64,000 bases of DNA, from assembly GCA_900129595.1 (NCBI GenBank), contig FQWG01000009.1, positions 62,001 to 126,000 on the forward strand, in the 5' to 3' direction. This DNA is from Flavobacterium frigidimaris (GTDB taxonomy: Bacteria > Bacteroidota > Bacteroidia > Flavobacteriales > Flavobacteriaceae). Shown one piece after another: positions 1 through 10,114 of this stretch. The position numbers and the translations under genes were made by a program. How positions within the stretch are numbered: position 1 is the stretch's first letter; each line of letters begins with the position of its first letter. The notes under the pieces were generated by a model. That model saw only the letters and a list, made by a program, of their open reading frames with translations. It was not told the DNA's origin and ran no database searches.

Positions 1-595
1 TAATATCATCAGTTCCTGGAACAGAAGTGTTACTAGCTGCAGGTTTAGATAAATTTACTATCGCGTCGTCCAAAATAGTTTGTAAGCGTTGGTAGATTTC
101 TTCCTGAGTATTGTATTTAGGTGCTGTGTTTCCTTCTTCTCCTCTAAAAGCTTCGTCGTAAGGGACGTCTCCCCACATATCAGTGGCGTAACCTAAGTTT
201 ATAGCTGTTAATACTTGTCCAATACCGTTATAGTATGGGTATTTAGCACTAAAGTCTCTATTTAGTAGATAACCGCTTACTAATGTTGTTGAATAAATAT
301 TATTCCACTCATTATTAACATCTTGTTCGGTAACTACATAACGTGCAATTTCTCCCATTTGACCTACATCGGTACCCGCTAAGTGCTGAGTAAAAATACC
401 AGCATCTCTAATTACTCCACTGGTGTGTGTAGCGAAAGTTGAAACTTCCATAGTTGCCAGTAAAAGAGATGGTGTTGTTGTAATGGGGTTATTAGGGTTG
501 TCGTTAAACTCATCTAATTCTGTCTGACAACCAGTTAGTAAAGAGATGCTAAAGGCTGCAAGAATTATATTTTTTATATATTTTTTCATTTTCAT
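1..595 (-). CDS. SusD/RagB-like outer-membrane lipoprotein, partial (C-terminus beyond window)
   Basis: This is the N-terminal ~198 residues of a SusD-like nutrient-binding lipoprotein, read on the minus strand; the rest lies before base 1. The start at 595 (or the second Met codon at 589) gives a Lys-rich n-region, a hydrophobic stretch and a lipobox LTGC, so it should be lipidated at the Cys and placed at the outer membrane. An N-P-N-N-P element just after the lipobox and a later Y-A-T-D-M-W-G-D-V-P-Y segment are typical of the SusD/RagB TPR fold. It lies 11 bp behind the stop of the SusC gene at 607-3663, so the two form one transport unit in which SusD is the lid over the SusC barrel. The substrate cannot be told from the sequence, and no glycanase is adjacent within the window. 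Confidence 0.85.
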   Translation of the reverse strand, partial: MKMKKYIKNIILAAFSISLLTGCQTELDEFNDNPNNPITTTPSLLLATMEVSTFATHTSGVIRDAGIFTQHLAGTDVGQMGEIARYVVTEQDVNNEWNNIYSTTLVSGYLLNRDFSAKYPYYNGIGQVLTAINLGYATDMWGDVPYDEAFRGEEGNTAPKYNTQEEIYQRLQTILDDAIVNLSKPAASNTSVPGTDDI

Positions 596-606
596 TAATT
601 TTTAAA

Positions 607-3600
607 TTAAAAACTTACCTTAACACTCATTATGAATGATTTACTACCTGGGTTGTTGAAGTAATCTAATCCATTTATTAATGAACCCGCACCAGTTAAA
701 CTTGTTTCAGGATCTACTCCTTTGTAGTTAGTATTTAACCATAAGTTTCTTCCTGTTAGAGATAATTGTGCGGCAGATAAGAATGGGAATTGTTTTACGT
801 TAAAGTCGTAAGCAAGACTTACATCACGCAATCTAACCCAGTTTACAGTTTCAACTGCTTCTTCAGCAGCTCCACCACCATCTCCAAGGTATCTTTGGAA
901 ATAACTTTTTGCAGATATTTGAATGTCATTTTTAGTGCCGTCAGCTTTAACACCGTCAATAATGTAGTTACGATCTCTGTCTGCTGATCTTTCAGATACA
1001 CCAAAGTTGTCTAATCTTGCTAATGTTCCATTATATACATCACCACCATGTCTGATATCGAATAATGCTGATAATGATACTCTTTTGTAAGAGAATGTGT
1101 TTCTGATTCCGCCAGTCCATTTTGGGGCTGAAGTTCCTAAGTTACCAGTTTCTTCTGCAATAAGAGGAAGTCCGTTCGTTCCGATAATTTTTTGACCGCT
1201 AGCATCACGTTGCCATTTTGTTCCATAAAAGCTACCTACTGGTTGTCCTTTTACAGCAAAATATCCAATTGAAGCGAACGCTGTTTCTATATTTACTTCA
1301 TCTAAACCGCCTGAAATATCAGTAACTTCATTTTCGTTTTTAGCCCAGTTTAAGTTGATGTTCCATTGAAATGGATTGCTTTTTTTGAAAACATCATATC
1401 CAAATTCAACCTCAATACCTTTGTTAACTAATTCTGCTGCATTTCTGTAATCCTGAACAAAACCGCTTGATTTTGGTAAAGGAACATTTATTAATAAATC
1501 TTTTGAAGTTTTGTAATATAAGTTAACATCTAAAGTCAAACGGTTGTCTAAAAACTTAGTGCTTAAACCTAAATCATGACCTAATACTCTTTCGGGTTTT
1601 AAATTTGCGTTTCCTAAATTTCCTTGTACTGTCATTCCGTTTATTCCGCCATATGGAAATGCAAGTCCATCTGTGAAACCGTCAGTCATTGAAGGGTTAG
1701 TGTAGGTACTTACTGTTCTGTAAGCTGCTGGAGCAATACCAACTTCACCGTAACCATAGTTTACTTTTACATAATTAGCCCAGTCAAAAGTGTTAGATAC
1801 AATCCATGATGCTGTTCCTGATGGGAAAACTGCACTATTTATGTTGTCTCCATAAGTTGATGACCATTCTTTTCTAATAGTACCTGCCAAGAAAACTTGA
1901 TCTTTAATTTCAAATTCAACTTGACCAAATATAGCTCGTGACATTTGGTTTTCTTCGTAATTTGAAGCGTATTTTTCAGTAGTGTTTCCCAAGTTATATA
2001 CTCCACGTACTGCAAGTTCTTTACCTCTTGAAAATACACTTAAATATTGAGTAGAACGTAAATTAAGACCTGCAGTATAGTTAATTTTTAACCATTCTGT
2101 TTTTAAAGGAATTAAACCAGTTGCGATTAAATCTCCATAGTAATCTTTGTTTGTAATACTATTGAAAGCGACTTCACCTCTTCCACCTAGTCCGTCACCA
2201 TTTGATGATATTGCATAGATTTGCTTTCTAGCATCTGAATATGCGTCAATTCCTCCTTTTGCAGATAAAGACAGCCAATCTGCGTGTCTGTAGCTTAAAA
2301 ATATATTACCTAAAGCGCGATTTACATCACTAGTTGCCGGATTTTCGTTTACAGTAAAGTAAGGGTTGTCATATGAAGCAAAATAGTTAGCGTTGTTTCC
2401 TTCAGCGTCTTGGTAGTTTCTTAAGTCATAGTTACTAACAGAACGTAATAAACTTAACATAACTCCTGCAGTGTTACTACCGTTTTGAGCTAAAGTGTTA
2501 GTAGTGTGTGTGTACTGCATACTACCTCCTGCTTTCCATTTTTCGCTTAATTTAATGTCGCCAACAAGTCTGATAGTGTTTCTTTTTAGACCTGTTTCCG
2601 GAATCATACCTGTTTGAGTAACATTACCGTATGATGCTCTAAAGGTTGCCTTTTCGTCTCCGCCAAAAAAAGAAATGTTGTTGTTGTAAGTAAGACCTTC
2701 TTGAAAAAAGTTCCCAACGTTGTCATAGGTAGGAACGCCAATTGCTGAAGCTAGTGGCCCCCAGCTTTGCGGGCTTGATGGGTCTACAGCTGTAGCTGTA
2801 GCTGAAGTTCCTTGTACGTATTTAGATTGTCTAGCAGGTAATTGGCTTACTTTGTCTATTGCTAACGAAGTGCTGTATTCAATGCCAATGCCTTTGTTGT
2901 TTTTACCTCTTTTAGTGGTGTAAATAATAACCCCATTTCCTGCTCTTGCTCCGTATAGTGCAGCGGCAGCAGGTCCTTTAAGTACAGTAACGCTTTCGAT
3001 GTCATTAGGATTGATATCTAAGGCTCTGTTTGAATTGTTGATTCCAGATAAGTTGGCGTTAAATGGATTGTCTCCAGCAGCTGTTTGATCTGTGCTATTG
3101 TCGATTGGAACACCGTCTACAACGATTAATGGATCTGAAGATCTAGTAATTGAGTTTATACCTCTAATGATAATTTTACTAGACGCACCCGGAGTACCAC
3201 CTGATCCAATTACTTGTACACCTGCAGCTTTTCCTGCTAATGCCTGAAGAACGTTTTGCTCACCAGATTTAGTGATTTCATCAGAAGTTACTTTAGATAC
3301 AGCGTATCCAAGTTTTTTCTCGTCTTTTTTGATACCTAATGCGGTTACAACCACACCTTCAAGTTCTACTGAGTCGTCTTTTAATTTAACGCTTAGTGAT
3401 GTTGAACTTGCGGCTACCTCTTGAGTTTTCATCCCGATGTAGCTAAATACCAAAATTTGGCTTGAAGATGCTTTGATAGAGAATTTACCATCAAAGTCTG
3501 TTTGTGTTCCTGTTTTTGTTCCTTTAACTAATACACTAACACCTGGTAAAGGCATTCCTGTATTGTCAGAAACTGTTCCAGAAACAGCTCTTTCTTGCGC

Positions 3601-3663
3601 GAAAGTAAGTTGCGCAACTAGTACTAATAATAGCACTAAGAATCCATTGAACTTTAGTTTCAT
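607..3663 (-). CDS. SusC/RagA-family TonB-dependent outer-membrane transporter
   Basis: A 1018-residue SusC-type receptor. Residues 1-22 are a signal peptide ending FAQ. Residues ~24-110 form a carboxypeptidase-regulatory-like (CarbopepD_reg_2) domain with V-S-G-T-V, P-L-P-G-V-S-V and F-S-Y-I-G-M. A TonB-box-like segment V-V-V-T-A-L-G follows near residue 105. Residues ~115-235 form the plug, with the SusC-diagnostic V-L-K-G-P-A-A-A-A-L-Y-G-A-R-A-G-N-G stretch, and the remainder is a 22-strand barrel ending in Phe. It imports a bound ligand using TonB energy together with the SusD partner that follows 11 bp downstream. There is no N-terminal STN signalling domain, so regulation by an anti-sigma partner is not indicated. 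The N-terminus and leader closely resemble those of the SusC at 5492-8704, which suggests paralogy. Ligand unknown. Confidence 0.93.
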   Translation of the reverse strand: MKLKFNGFLVLLLVLVAQLTFAQERAVSGTVSDNTGMPLPGVSVLVKGTKTGTQTDFDGKFSIKASSSQILVFSYIGMKTQEVAASSTSLSVKLKDDSVELEGVVVTALGIKKDEKKLGYAVSKVTSDEITKSGEQNVLQALAGKAAGVQVIGSGGTPGASSKIIIRGINSITRSSDPLIVVDGVPIDNSTDQTAAGDNPFNANLSGINNSNRALDINPNDIESVTVLKGPAAAALYGARAGNGVIIYTTKRGKNNKGIGIEYSTSLAIDKVSQLPARQSKYVQGTSATATAVDPSSPQSWGPLASAIGVPTYDNVGNFFQEGLTYNNNISFFGGDEKATFRASYGNVTQTGMIPETGLKRNTIRLVGDIKLSEKWKAGGSMQYTHTTNTLAQNGSNTAGVMLSLLRSVSNYDLRNYQDAEGNNANYFASYDNPYFTVNENPATSDVNRALGNIFLSYRHADWLSLSAKGGIDAYSDARKQIYAISSNGDGLGGRGEVAFNSITNKDYYGDLIATGLIPLKTEWLKINYTAGLNLRSTQYLSVFSRGKELAVRGVYNLGNTTEKYASNYEENQMSRAIFGQVEFEIKDQVFLAGTIRKEWSSTYGDNINSAVFPSGTASWIVSNTFDWANYVKVNYGYGEVGIAPAAYRTVSTYTNPSMTDGFTDGLAFPYGGINGMTVQGNLGNANLKPERVLGHDLGLSTKFLDNRLTLDVNLYYKTSKDLLINVPLPKSSGFVQDYRNAAELVNKGIEVEFGYDVFKKSNPFQWNINLNWAKNENEVTDISGGLDEVNIETAFASIGYFAVKGQPVGSFYGTKWQRDASGQKIIGTNGLPLIAEETGNLGTSAPKWTGGIRNTFSYKRVSLSALFDIRHGGDVYNGTLARLDNFGVSERSADRDRNYIIDGVKADGTKNDIQISAKSYFQRYLGDGGGAAEEAVETVNWVRLRDVSLAYDFNVKQFPFLSAAQLSLTGRNLWLNTNYKGVDPETSLTGAGSLINGLDYFNNPGSKSFIMSVKVSF

Positions 3664-3974
3664 TTTTAAATATTTTGAATTAGTTCGACAAAAATCTTAA
3701 TAATTTGTTAATCTACCTAATATAAAACGCTTTTTTTTTAGTTAAATTGTGATTTTACTATAAGATATTGTTTTTTTATAGTTAAAAAACGTGTGTAAAT
3801 CTTAAATCCGCATTTTTTTTGTTCAAATATGATAATAATGGAAAATATTGATATTACTTAAAATGTTAAATTTAAGAAAAAAGTGGTTATTTTTCTTTTT
3901 TTTATAACTTATGCACAAAAAAACCACTCTTTTTACGGAGTGGTTTTCTGTTAAATTATGTTAGGATTAACGTT
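3664..3974. other. Intergenic region between the two SusCD units
   Basis: A 311-bp AT-rich gap. The end nearer 3974 carries the terminator of the SusD gene at 3975-5480. The end nearer 3664 is the leader of the SusC gene at 607-3663 and resembles the leader of the other SusC. I found no TAnnTTTG motif on the minus strand here and no coding potential. Confidence 0.6.
3914..3947 (-). terminator. Rho-independent terminator downstream of susD
   Basis: Plus-strand arms at 3920-3929 (AAAACCACTC) and 3938-3947 (GAGTGGTTTT) form a perfect 10-bp stem with an 8-nt loop. On the minus strand the stem is followed by a T tract. It sits 28 bp after the stop of the SusD gene and separates the two SusCD units transcriptionally. 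Confidence 0.85.
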
Positions 3975-5480
3975 TTATTTATCCCAGAATATTTTTGTGC
4001 TTAATTTATCTCCTCCAATTGAAGTAGAAGCAGCATTATAATTTGTAGCATTCAGTGTTTGTTCTCTAATAGGATATGCCATTCTTGATGGTACCTGACC
4101 TTCGGCTGCAGGATCTGCATTTGTAGGAGCTACCAGTACAGGGAAGTTTAGTCTTCTTGTAGATGTCCATCCTTCAAAACCTCTGTTAAACAAAGCATAC
4201 CATGCCTGTTCTCCAACTTTTTGCTGCCATGTTCCCGTTGCAGTAGCATAAGCTACTTTAGGCTGTAGTAAGTAAGCATCAATTTTTGCTGCGGCTATGT
4301 CCCAGTCTTCCATAGATGCTCTGATTCCTGCTTCGTAATGTGAGGCAATAGATCCTCCTACAGCAACGCCTCTTCCCACGGCTTCTGCCAGTAAAAATTC
4401 AACTTCTGTATAATCTAATATTGTTCCGCTAAAATCCGGGGCTTTAATTTTGTCACTCATGTGCGTGAATCTTGCATAGATATTTTTTGCTCCAACGGGC
4501 GCGCCGAGATATCCTGTAACTACTGTGGTAGCTCCGGTTACTGGGTCAACAGCTCTATATGTTGGGAAAAAGTAAGCTTCTTTTCGTGGATCGTTTAAGG
4601 TTACTAAAGCATCAACAATTGGCTTTGTGGCAACGAAATCATTTCTGCCTGAGAATACCATGTCTACATAAAGAGGATTGGTGTTTGGCAGGTTTAGCAT
4701 ATAAGGCAGTTTGGCATTGTCGCTGTTAGAAGTAAAGCCTCCTGCTGCGCCTGATATAATTGCAGCGTCAGCAATTGCACCTTCTAAGCCGGATGCTTTT
4801 AGGTTTACCCCTAATTTAAGTTTGATGCTATTCGCAAATTTAATCCAGGCATTTAGATCATCCTGATATATAACTTCTGCTGTTCCAAATCCCGGATGTG
4901 AAGTGTCTAATCCTGCAATATCTGCATTTAGACGAACAATAAGATCTTTGTAGATGTCAACCGCTTTGTCGTATTTTGGAAGATAATTTGCTGATCCTTT
5001 TAAAGCGTCTGTATAAGGTACATCACCATATGTATCAACTAATATCTGGTAAGTATAAACGGTTAAGATGTCGATTAGTATTAATTGATTTTTCTTAGTG
5101 GCAGTCTTTTGAGTAAATTCTACATCAGTAGGGGATATTACTTCTTTGTCAATAAATTTTTTCGCATCCGTTAAATTGGCTAATGGTCCTGCGTAAAGTC
5201 TGTCCCAGTGATTGTCTGAGATTTTACGGGATACCCATTGGTAGAAAGATTCATCTGGGTAAGTTGTTTCTGTCCATTGCTGGTTCACCAGTCTGAATAT
5301 GTTTTTGTTTACGTCTGTATTGATAAGCTGTTCTGTAAGGTCTTTTTCGGCATTAGTAAATAGTGTGCTTGCCGGAACGACAGAAGGGTTTTTTTCGTCG
5401 ACGTTTAAATCTGTTAGGCTATTATCGTCACAAGAAACTGTGAGGATGAAGATTCCTAAAACGTATATTAAATTTTTCAT
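3975..5480 (-). CDS. SusD/RagB-family outer-membrane lipoprotein
   Basis: A 501-residue SusD-like lipoprotein with a short Lys-containing n-region, a hydrophobic core and the lipobox LTVSC at residue 17. The start of the mature protein has the D-L-N-V-D-E-K-N-P pattern seen in SusD-like family 2 proteins. A central L-V-D-T-Y-G-D-V-P-Y-T-D-A stretch matches the conserved TPR/lid region, and the C-terminal third has a W-Y-A-L-F-N-R-G-F-E-G-W motif. It is the surface ligand-binding lid for the SusC that precedes it by 11 bp, and a strong terminator follows it. The same 11-bp spacing occurs in the other pair. The substrate is not predictable from sequence. Confidence 0.92.
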   Translation of the reverse strand: MKNLIYVLGIFILTVSCDDNSLTDLNVDEKNPSVVPASTLFTNAEKDLTEQLINTDVNKNIFRLVNQQWTETTYPDESFYQWVSRKISDNHWDRLYAGPLANLTDAKKFIDKEVISPTDVEFTQKTATKKNQLILIDILTVYTYQILVDTYGDVPYTDALKGSANYLPKYDKAVDIYKDLIVRLNADIAGLDTSHPGFGTAEVIYQDDLNAWIKFANSIKLKLGVNLKASGLEGAIADAAIISGAAGGFTSNSDNAKLPYMLNLPNTNPLYVDMVFSGRNDFVATKPIVDALVTLNDPRKEAYFFPTYRAVDPVTGATTVVTGYLGAPVGAKNIYARFTHMSDKIKAPDFSGTILDYTEVEFLLAEAVGRGVAVGGSIASHYEAGIRASMEDWDIAAAKIDAYLLQPKVAYATATGTWQQKVGEQAWYALFNRGFEGWTSTRRLNFPVLVAPTNADPAAEGQVPSRMAYPIREQTLNATNYNAASTSIGGDKLSTKIFWDK

Positions 5481-5491
5481 TTTCTTTGGTA

Positions 5492-8400
5492 TTAAAATTT
5501 GAAAGTTAAGTTAAATCCGATATCTCTTGTAGTTGGAAGAGAACCTACAGAATAACCTCTTGAGCTGTTTCCTGAAGATAATCCACTTTCAGGATCTGCA
5601 TAAGGAAGATTTTTGCTGATTATCCATAGATTAGAACCTAAGATACTTAGTGAGGCAGCATTGATAAATGTATTTTCGAACATGCTTTTAGGGAAGTTGT
5701 AGGTAATAGAAACTTCTCTTAATTTTACAAATGAGGCATCGTAAACAAAAGCTTTGTTAGGTGCGGCTTTATATCCAAAACTGTTTTCAGTATTTCCTCC
5801 TCCTGTTTTTACAGTATTTGGAGTTCCGTCCGGAGCAACTCCAGGGTTTAAAACTCCGTTTTCTCTAATGTCACCCACCGCAGTCTCTTTGTATAGTCCT
5901 GTAGAAAGTCCGTAGTACATATCTAATGAGAAGATGTCTCCTCCTTTTTGTGTGTCAATTAAAAAGCCTAAAGAGATGTTTTTATAATTGAATTTATTTC
6001 TTAGACCACCAATCCAATCCGGAGTAACGTTTCCTATTGTATTGGTTGCAGAAGTAGTGATCATGTATTTTCCTGTAGCCTGGTCAATTGTTGGTTGTCC
6101 GTTTGTATAAACATAGTCTGTTCCTTTAAGTGCTCCGTATGCCTCACCAGGTGCTGCATTAACAGTTACTCCTCCTTGGAATGAGCCTAATTGAAGGTTG
6201 TCTAGCCCATTTGGTAAAGAGATAACTTTGCTTTTATTGTTAGACCAGTTTACGATAATTTCCCAGCTAAAGTCTTTTGTTTTTATCGGGGTTCCGTATA
6301 ATTGAATCTCTAAACCTCTGTTTTCTATATCTCCACCGTTTACAACTCCATTAGTGTATCCGGATGCAGAAGAAACTGCAGCAGAAACGATTTGGTCAAC
6401 TGAGTTTGTTTTGTAGTAAGTAATGTCAAATCCTAAGCGTCTGTCTAATAAACTTGTCTCCAGACCAACTTCGAATGATTTAGTTCTTTCTGGTTTTAGG
6501 TCTGGATTTTTGTTTATACTGCGAAATGGATTAAGTAATGCATTTGTGTATAAAGGCTGACCTTGAAAATTTGAAGCTCTGGTGTACGTATTGTTAAGTT
6601 GTAATGCGTCTGCATCATTTCCTACTTCAGCGTAGTTGATTCTGAATTTTCCCAGGTTTAACCAATTTGCTTTAACTAAGTTTGAGAATAAGAATGATCC
6701 TGAAACAGCCGGATAAACATAAGAATTGTTGTTTGATGGTAATGTAGAGGAAACGTCTCTTCTGACAGATGCGTCTAAGAAATAAGTGTCTAAGTAGCCA
6801 ATTGATCCCTGAGCGTACAAACCGTTAACACCCGATGATATTTTAGCTTCTTTAGGAAAAGGTAAATCTAAACGGGAATTTGATAATGCGTATATACCCG
6901 GAACTACTAAGCCGCCTACTGTAGAGGATAGGACATTGTCTCTGTCGTTTCTTCTGATGTTCATACCAACTACTCCGTTTAAACTGATGTCGTCTCCGAA
7001 TTTTTTGTTGAAATTCAACATTACATCATAATTGATTTCCTGAAAGTTGATATCGTTTCTTTGGTAGCCTGATGCTTCGTTAACTGGTGACAGGCCAAAT
7101 CCGGTTGGGACAGATCCTATGGCTCTTCTTTCTTCCTGGAGTTGTTTGTAGGTATCTAATGACACCCTTCCCAAGGCGCTTAACCACGGAGTGATTTCGT
7201 AATTTAAAGAGGCGTAGCTAAATAAGCGTGTTCTGTCATCTGAAGAGTAATTTTGATAACGGGTAAAGTATGGATTGTCCCAATATGCCGGTACAAGGCC
7301 TTCGGGAGTTGTAGGGTCAGCCCAGTTCCAGGTTACGTTTTGACCACCTGAAGCGAAATACACATCTTTTTGCGCCTGAACGTCAGTGTTGGTTTGCCAC
7401 CATTGTCTGAAGTTACCAAGGACGTTGTCATTGTAACCGGTAGAGTTTCGTCCAATTGTACTTTGTAAAGTAACCGAAGCGTATGCGTTTGCGGTTAATT
7501 TATCGTTTACTTTTTGACTAAACCTTGCGCTTATTTGATTTTTCTTCAATTGGCTATTTGGTAAAATACCAGTCTGATCTGTGTTAACATAAGTCATGGA
7601 TAAGCTTGATCTGTCTGTAGATTTTTCAAGAGAGATACTATTAACAAATGTATTGGCGTGGTTAAAGAACGTGATTGGGCCATTCTTGGCAGCGGTCCAA
7701 GGCGTTGCTTTGTTGAAGTTGGGAGAGTAAGGAGTAAAAGCATCCCATTGATAAACTAATTGATTGTCAAATATATCTCCGTTTGATGCGTCATTAGATG
7801 TGTCTACTGTATCTGGAGTTCCGGTTCCTAAAAATGAAGATCCAAAACCGTATCCTGATCCGTATCTGTTTTGGTATTCAGGAAAAGTTGATTTGTCTAC
7901 AGTTCCGTTAGTGTAGCCACTTGAGAAAGAGAATCCTATCTTATTGTCTGATTTGCCTTTTTTTGTGGTTACCATTACAACGCCATTTGCGGCTCTTGAT
8001 CCGTATAGTGCAGTTGCGGCTGCTCCTTTTAGGATGTTAATGCTTTCAATGTCTTCTTGATTGATATCAGATGCATTGTTACCGTAATCGTAACCGCCGC
8101 GTCCTACTTGTTGAGAAGAAGTGTTTGAGTTTGAGTTGTCGATTGGTACCCCGTCAATTACCCATAACGCCTGATTGTTTCCGGTAAGAGATTTGCTTCC
8201 TCTGATTACAACATTTGTAGAGCCTCCAAAGTTGGTGTTTCTTGAAACTTCAACTCCTGCCGCTTTACCGGATAATAGATTCGCAACGTTTGTGTTTCCG
8301 GCACCACCGTTTAAATCTTTACCTGCGATTTGTTGTGAAGCATATCCAAGAGATTTTTTCTCTCTTTTAATACCCATTGCAGTTGTTACTACAACGCCTT

Positions 8401-8704
8401 CTAGTTGTTGTGCGTCCCCTGATAATTTTGTATTCACTTGAGAGGAGCTCGCTGTGATTTCTTGCGACTTCATTCCGATGTAGCTAAATACTAAAATTTG
8501 GCTGGGTGCTGCTTTGATCGAATATTTACCGTCAAAATCGGTTTGCGTCCCGGTTTTTGTTCCCTTAATTAATACACTTACGCCTGGTAATGGCATTCCT
8601 GCATCATCGGTAACAGTGCCCGAAACGACTCTTTCCTGCGCAAAGGTTAGTTGCGCGAATAGTACTATTAACAGTACTAAAAATCCATTGAACTTTGGTT
8701 TCAT
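5492..8704 (-). CDS. SusC/RagA-family TonB-dependent outer-membrane transporter
   Basis: A 1070-residue SusC-type receptor. It has a signal peptide (residues ~1-22, ending FAQ), a carboxypeptidase-regulatory-like domain (~24-110), a TonB-box-like V-V-V-T-T-A-M-G-I, a plug with the I-L-K-G-A-A-A-T-A-L-Y-G-S-R-A-A-N-G-V signature, and a long barrel ending L-T-F-K-F. It forms a transport unit with the SusD at 3975-5480. Residues 1-90 are nearly the same as in the SusC at 607-3663, while the plug and barrel diverge, so the two probably take different ligands. It is divergent from rpsL across about 1 kb. No canonical promoter motif was found on the minus strand just upstream. Confidence 0.93.
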   Translation of the reverse strand: MKPKFNGFLVLLIVLFAQLTFAQERVVSGTVTDDAGMPLPGVSVLIKGTKTGTQTDFDGKYSIKAAPSQILVFSYIGMKSQEITASSSQVNTKLSGDAQQLEGVVVTTAMGIKREKKSLGYASQQIAGKDLNGGAGNTNVANLLSGKAAGVEVSRNTNFGGSTNVVIRGSKSLTGNNQALWVIDGVPIDNSNSNTSSQQVGRGGYDYGNNASDINQEDIESINILKGAAATALYGSRAANGVVMVTTKKGKSDNKIGFSFSSGYTNGTVDKSTFPEYQNRYGSGYGFGSSFLGTGTPDTVDTSNDASNGDIFDNQLVYQWDAFTPYSPNFNKATPWTAAKNGPITFFNHANTFVNSISLEKSTDRSSLSMTYVNTDQTGILPNSQLKKNQISARFSQKVNDKLTANAYASVTLQSTIGRNSTGYNDNVLGNFRQWWQTNTDVQAQKDVYFASGGQNVTWNWADPTTPEGLVPAYWDNPYFTRYQNYSSDDRTRLFSYASLNYEITPWLSALGRVSLDTYKQLQEERRAIGSVPTGFGLSPVNEASGYQRNDINFQEINYDVMLNFNKKFGDDISLNGVVGMNIRRNDRDNVLSSTVGGLVVPGIYALSNSRLDLPFPKEAKISSGVNGLYAQGSIGYLDTYFLDASVRRDVSSTLPSNNNSYVYPAVSGSFLFSNLVKANWLNLGKFRINYAEVGNDADALQLNNTYTRASNFQGQPLYTNALLNPFRSINKNPDLKPERTKSFEVGLETSLLDRRLGFDITYYKTNSVDQIVSAAVSSASGYTNGVVNGGDIENRGLEIQLYGTPIKTKDFSWEIIVNWSNNKSKVISLPNGLDNLQLGSFQGGVTVNAAPGEAYGALKGTDYVYTNGQPTIDQATGKYMITTSATNTIGNVTPDWIGGLRNKFNYKNISLGFLIDTQKGGDIFSLDMYYGLSTGLYKETAVGDIRENGVLNPGVAPDGTPNTVKTGGGNTENSFGYKAAPNKAFVYDASFVKLREVSITYNFPKSMFENTFINAASLSILGSNLWIISKNLPYADPESGLSSGNSSRGYSVGSLPTTRDIGFNLTFKF

Positions 8705-9730
8705 TTTCTCAATTATTTTGAATTAGTATTACAATATTCATAATAATTAGTTAATAATCCTAACGTTGTGTTAATGAATTTTAATAAAAGGTTAAAATTT
8801 AACATTTTAACATAATTCAGTAATACTGTTATAAAATTTCATTTTCTCTTTGTTTATGCGCCCGACGGCGATAATTATTCTTAGAGAAAAATGTTTATTA
8901 GTGTAATTTAAATCTTATAATTTTAAAGTTTGACTCCCGTGATTTTTTGTTTTTGTTTGAAATGAATTTGATTTGTTAAAATTTATCATGAATCACGTTT
9001 TTAGGCATTAATTTTTGTTGATCAACCATGATTTCAGGTTGAAATTAGATTTATATTTATTGTTTGATAGGGCATTCTTTTGGATTTTGATATGGTGTCA
9101 AAAAGTAGTTGCCTTTTTATTCTTAAGTATTGTTTTGCTAAAAATAAAGCCCTTGTTGATGTCAGCTAGTTTTCTTGATTCGAAATGTTTTGTCCTTTTA
9201 TAATAAAGCTATGATTATGCTTTTTTTATTCCTGGTTGGACTTTGAAAAATAGTTGTTTGTATGAACCTATATAATTGGTAGCTCTTTTTTTCTTCTTTA
9301 TAGGTCTATGTATTGGTATGTAAGTGTAGTTGTTTTGTTTCTTGGCTTATTATGGAGAAAGTCTATTTTGTGGTTTTTTGAAACGCTTTTTAATTTATTA
9401 TGTAATAATTTGAAGGTTTAGTATCAGATTTTCGAAATCAATTATGGTGGTTTCTGATTTTATTTAGTCGTTTGGTTTTAAATAGAAATTAAGGTTATCG
9501 TTATTGGTGTTCATTAAAAAAAAAGAATAAGTGAGTGAAGTGTTTTAAAGCTAACCGTTTGGTTTGTAAAAGCATTACAAATATTAATTGTTTGTATGTA
9601 AAAAGTTAAGCTTAAATAATGTTATTGAAAATTAATGAATTAACGTTTGTATAGTGAAAATTATTTTATACATTTGCAACCCCGTAAAAAGCGGGAATTT
9701 AATATACATAATAAATTTTTAGTATTAATT
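8705..9730. other. Long divergent intergenic region without a supported gene
   Basis: About 1 kb of AT-rich DNA between the divergent SusC gene and rpsL. The side nearer 8705 is the SusC leader and the side nearer 9730 holds the rpsL promoter. A 62-codon reading frame at 9015-9203 is Phe/Leu-rich with no recognisable motif and reads like random AT-rich sequence. The perfect palindrome GTTGATCAAC lies at about 9017-9026. No tRNA, CRISPR or transposon end was seen. Confidence 0.5.
9646..9676 (+). promoter_or_regulatory. Bacteroidota-type promoter of the rpsL operon
   Basis: A -33 element TTTG at 9646-9649 is followed by 19 nt and a perfect -7 element TACATTTG at 9669-9676. This matches the primary-sigma consensus of Bacteroidota (TTTG, about 19-20 nt, TAnnTTTG). 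Transcription would start near 9681, giving a leader of about 50 nt before the rpsL ATG. Confidence 0.75.
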
Positions 9731-10114
9731 ATGCCAACAATTCAACAATTAGTAAGAACAGGAAGAACTCAGATAACTAAGAAGAGTAAATCGGTTGCTT
9801 TAGATTCTTGTCCTCAAAGAAGAGGGGTTTGTACGCGTGTTTACACTACTACACCAAAAAAACCAAACTCTGCAATGCGTAAAGTAGCGCGTGTACGTTT
9901 GACAAATGGTAATGAGGTGAATGCTTACATCCCTGGAGAAGGACACAATTTACAAGAGCACTCGATAGTATTAGTTAGAGGTGGAAGGGTAAAAGATTTA
10001 CCAGGTGTTAGATATCATATCGTTCGTGGAGCGCTTGACACGTCAGGAGTTGCAGGAAGAACGCAAAGAAGATCTAAGTACGGTGCTAAACGCCCAAAAG
10101 AAGCAAAAAAGTAA
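9731..10114 (+). CDS. rpsL: 30S ribosomal protein S12
   Basis: A 127-residue S12 (uS12) of the decoding centre. The start is the ATG at 9731 ([12 protein letters not shown]), because the frame upstream of it runs through the promoter. The [10 protein letters not shown] loop and the R-V-K-D-L-P-G-V loop are intact. The residues linked to streptomycin resistance when mutated, Lys43 and Lys88, are the wild-type lysines. It is first in an rpsL-rpsG-fusA-rpsJ transcription unit. Function is certain from family conservation. Confidence 0.98.

Noticed and set aside
9015..9203. 62-codon open frame in the SusC-rpsL intergenic region
   Set aside because: Phe/Leu-rich, no motif or supported promoter, and typical of chance frames in AT-rich DNA.
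9647..9730. N-terminal extension of rpsL from a TTG at 9647
   Set aside because: It would translate the promoter -7 element, and S12 proteins begin at the MPTIQQL Met at 9731.
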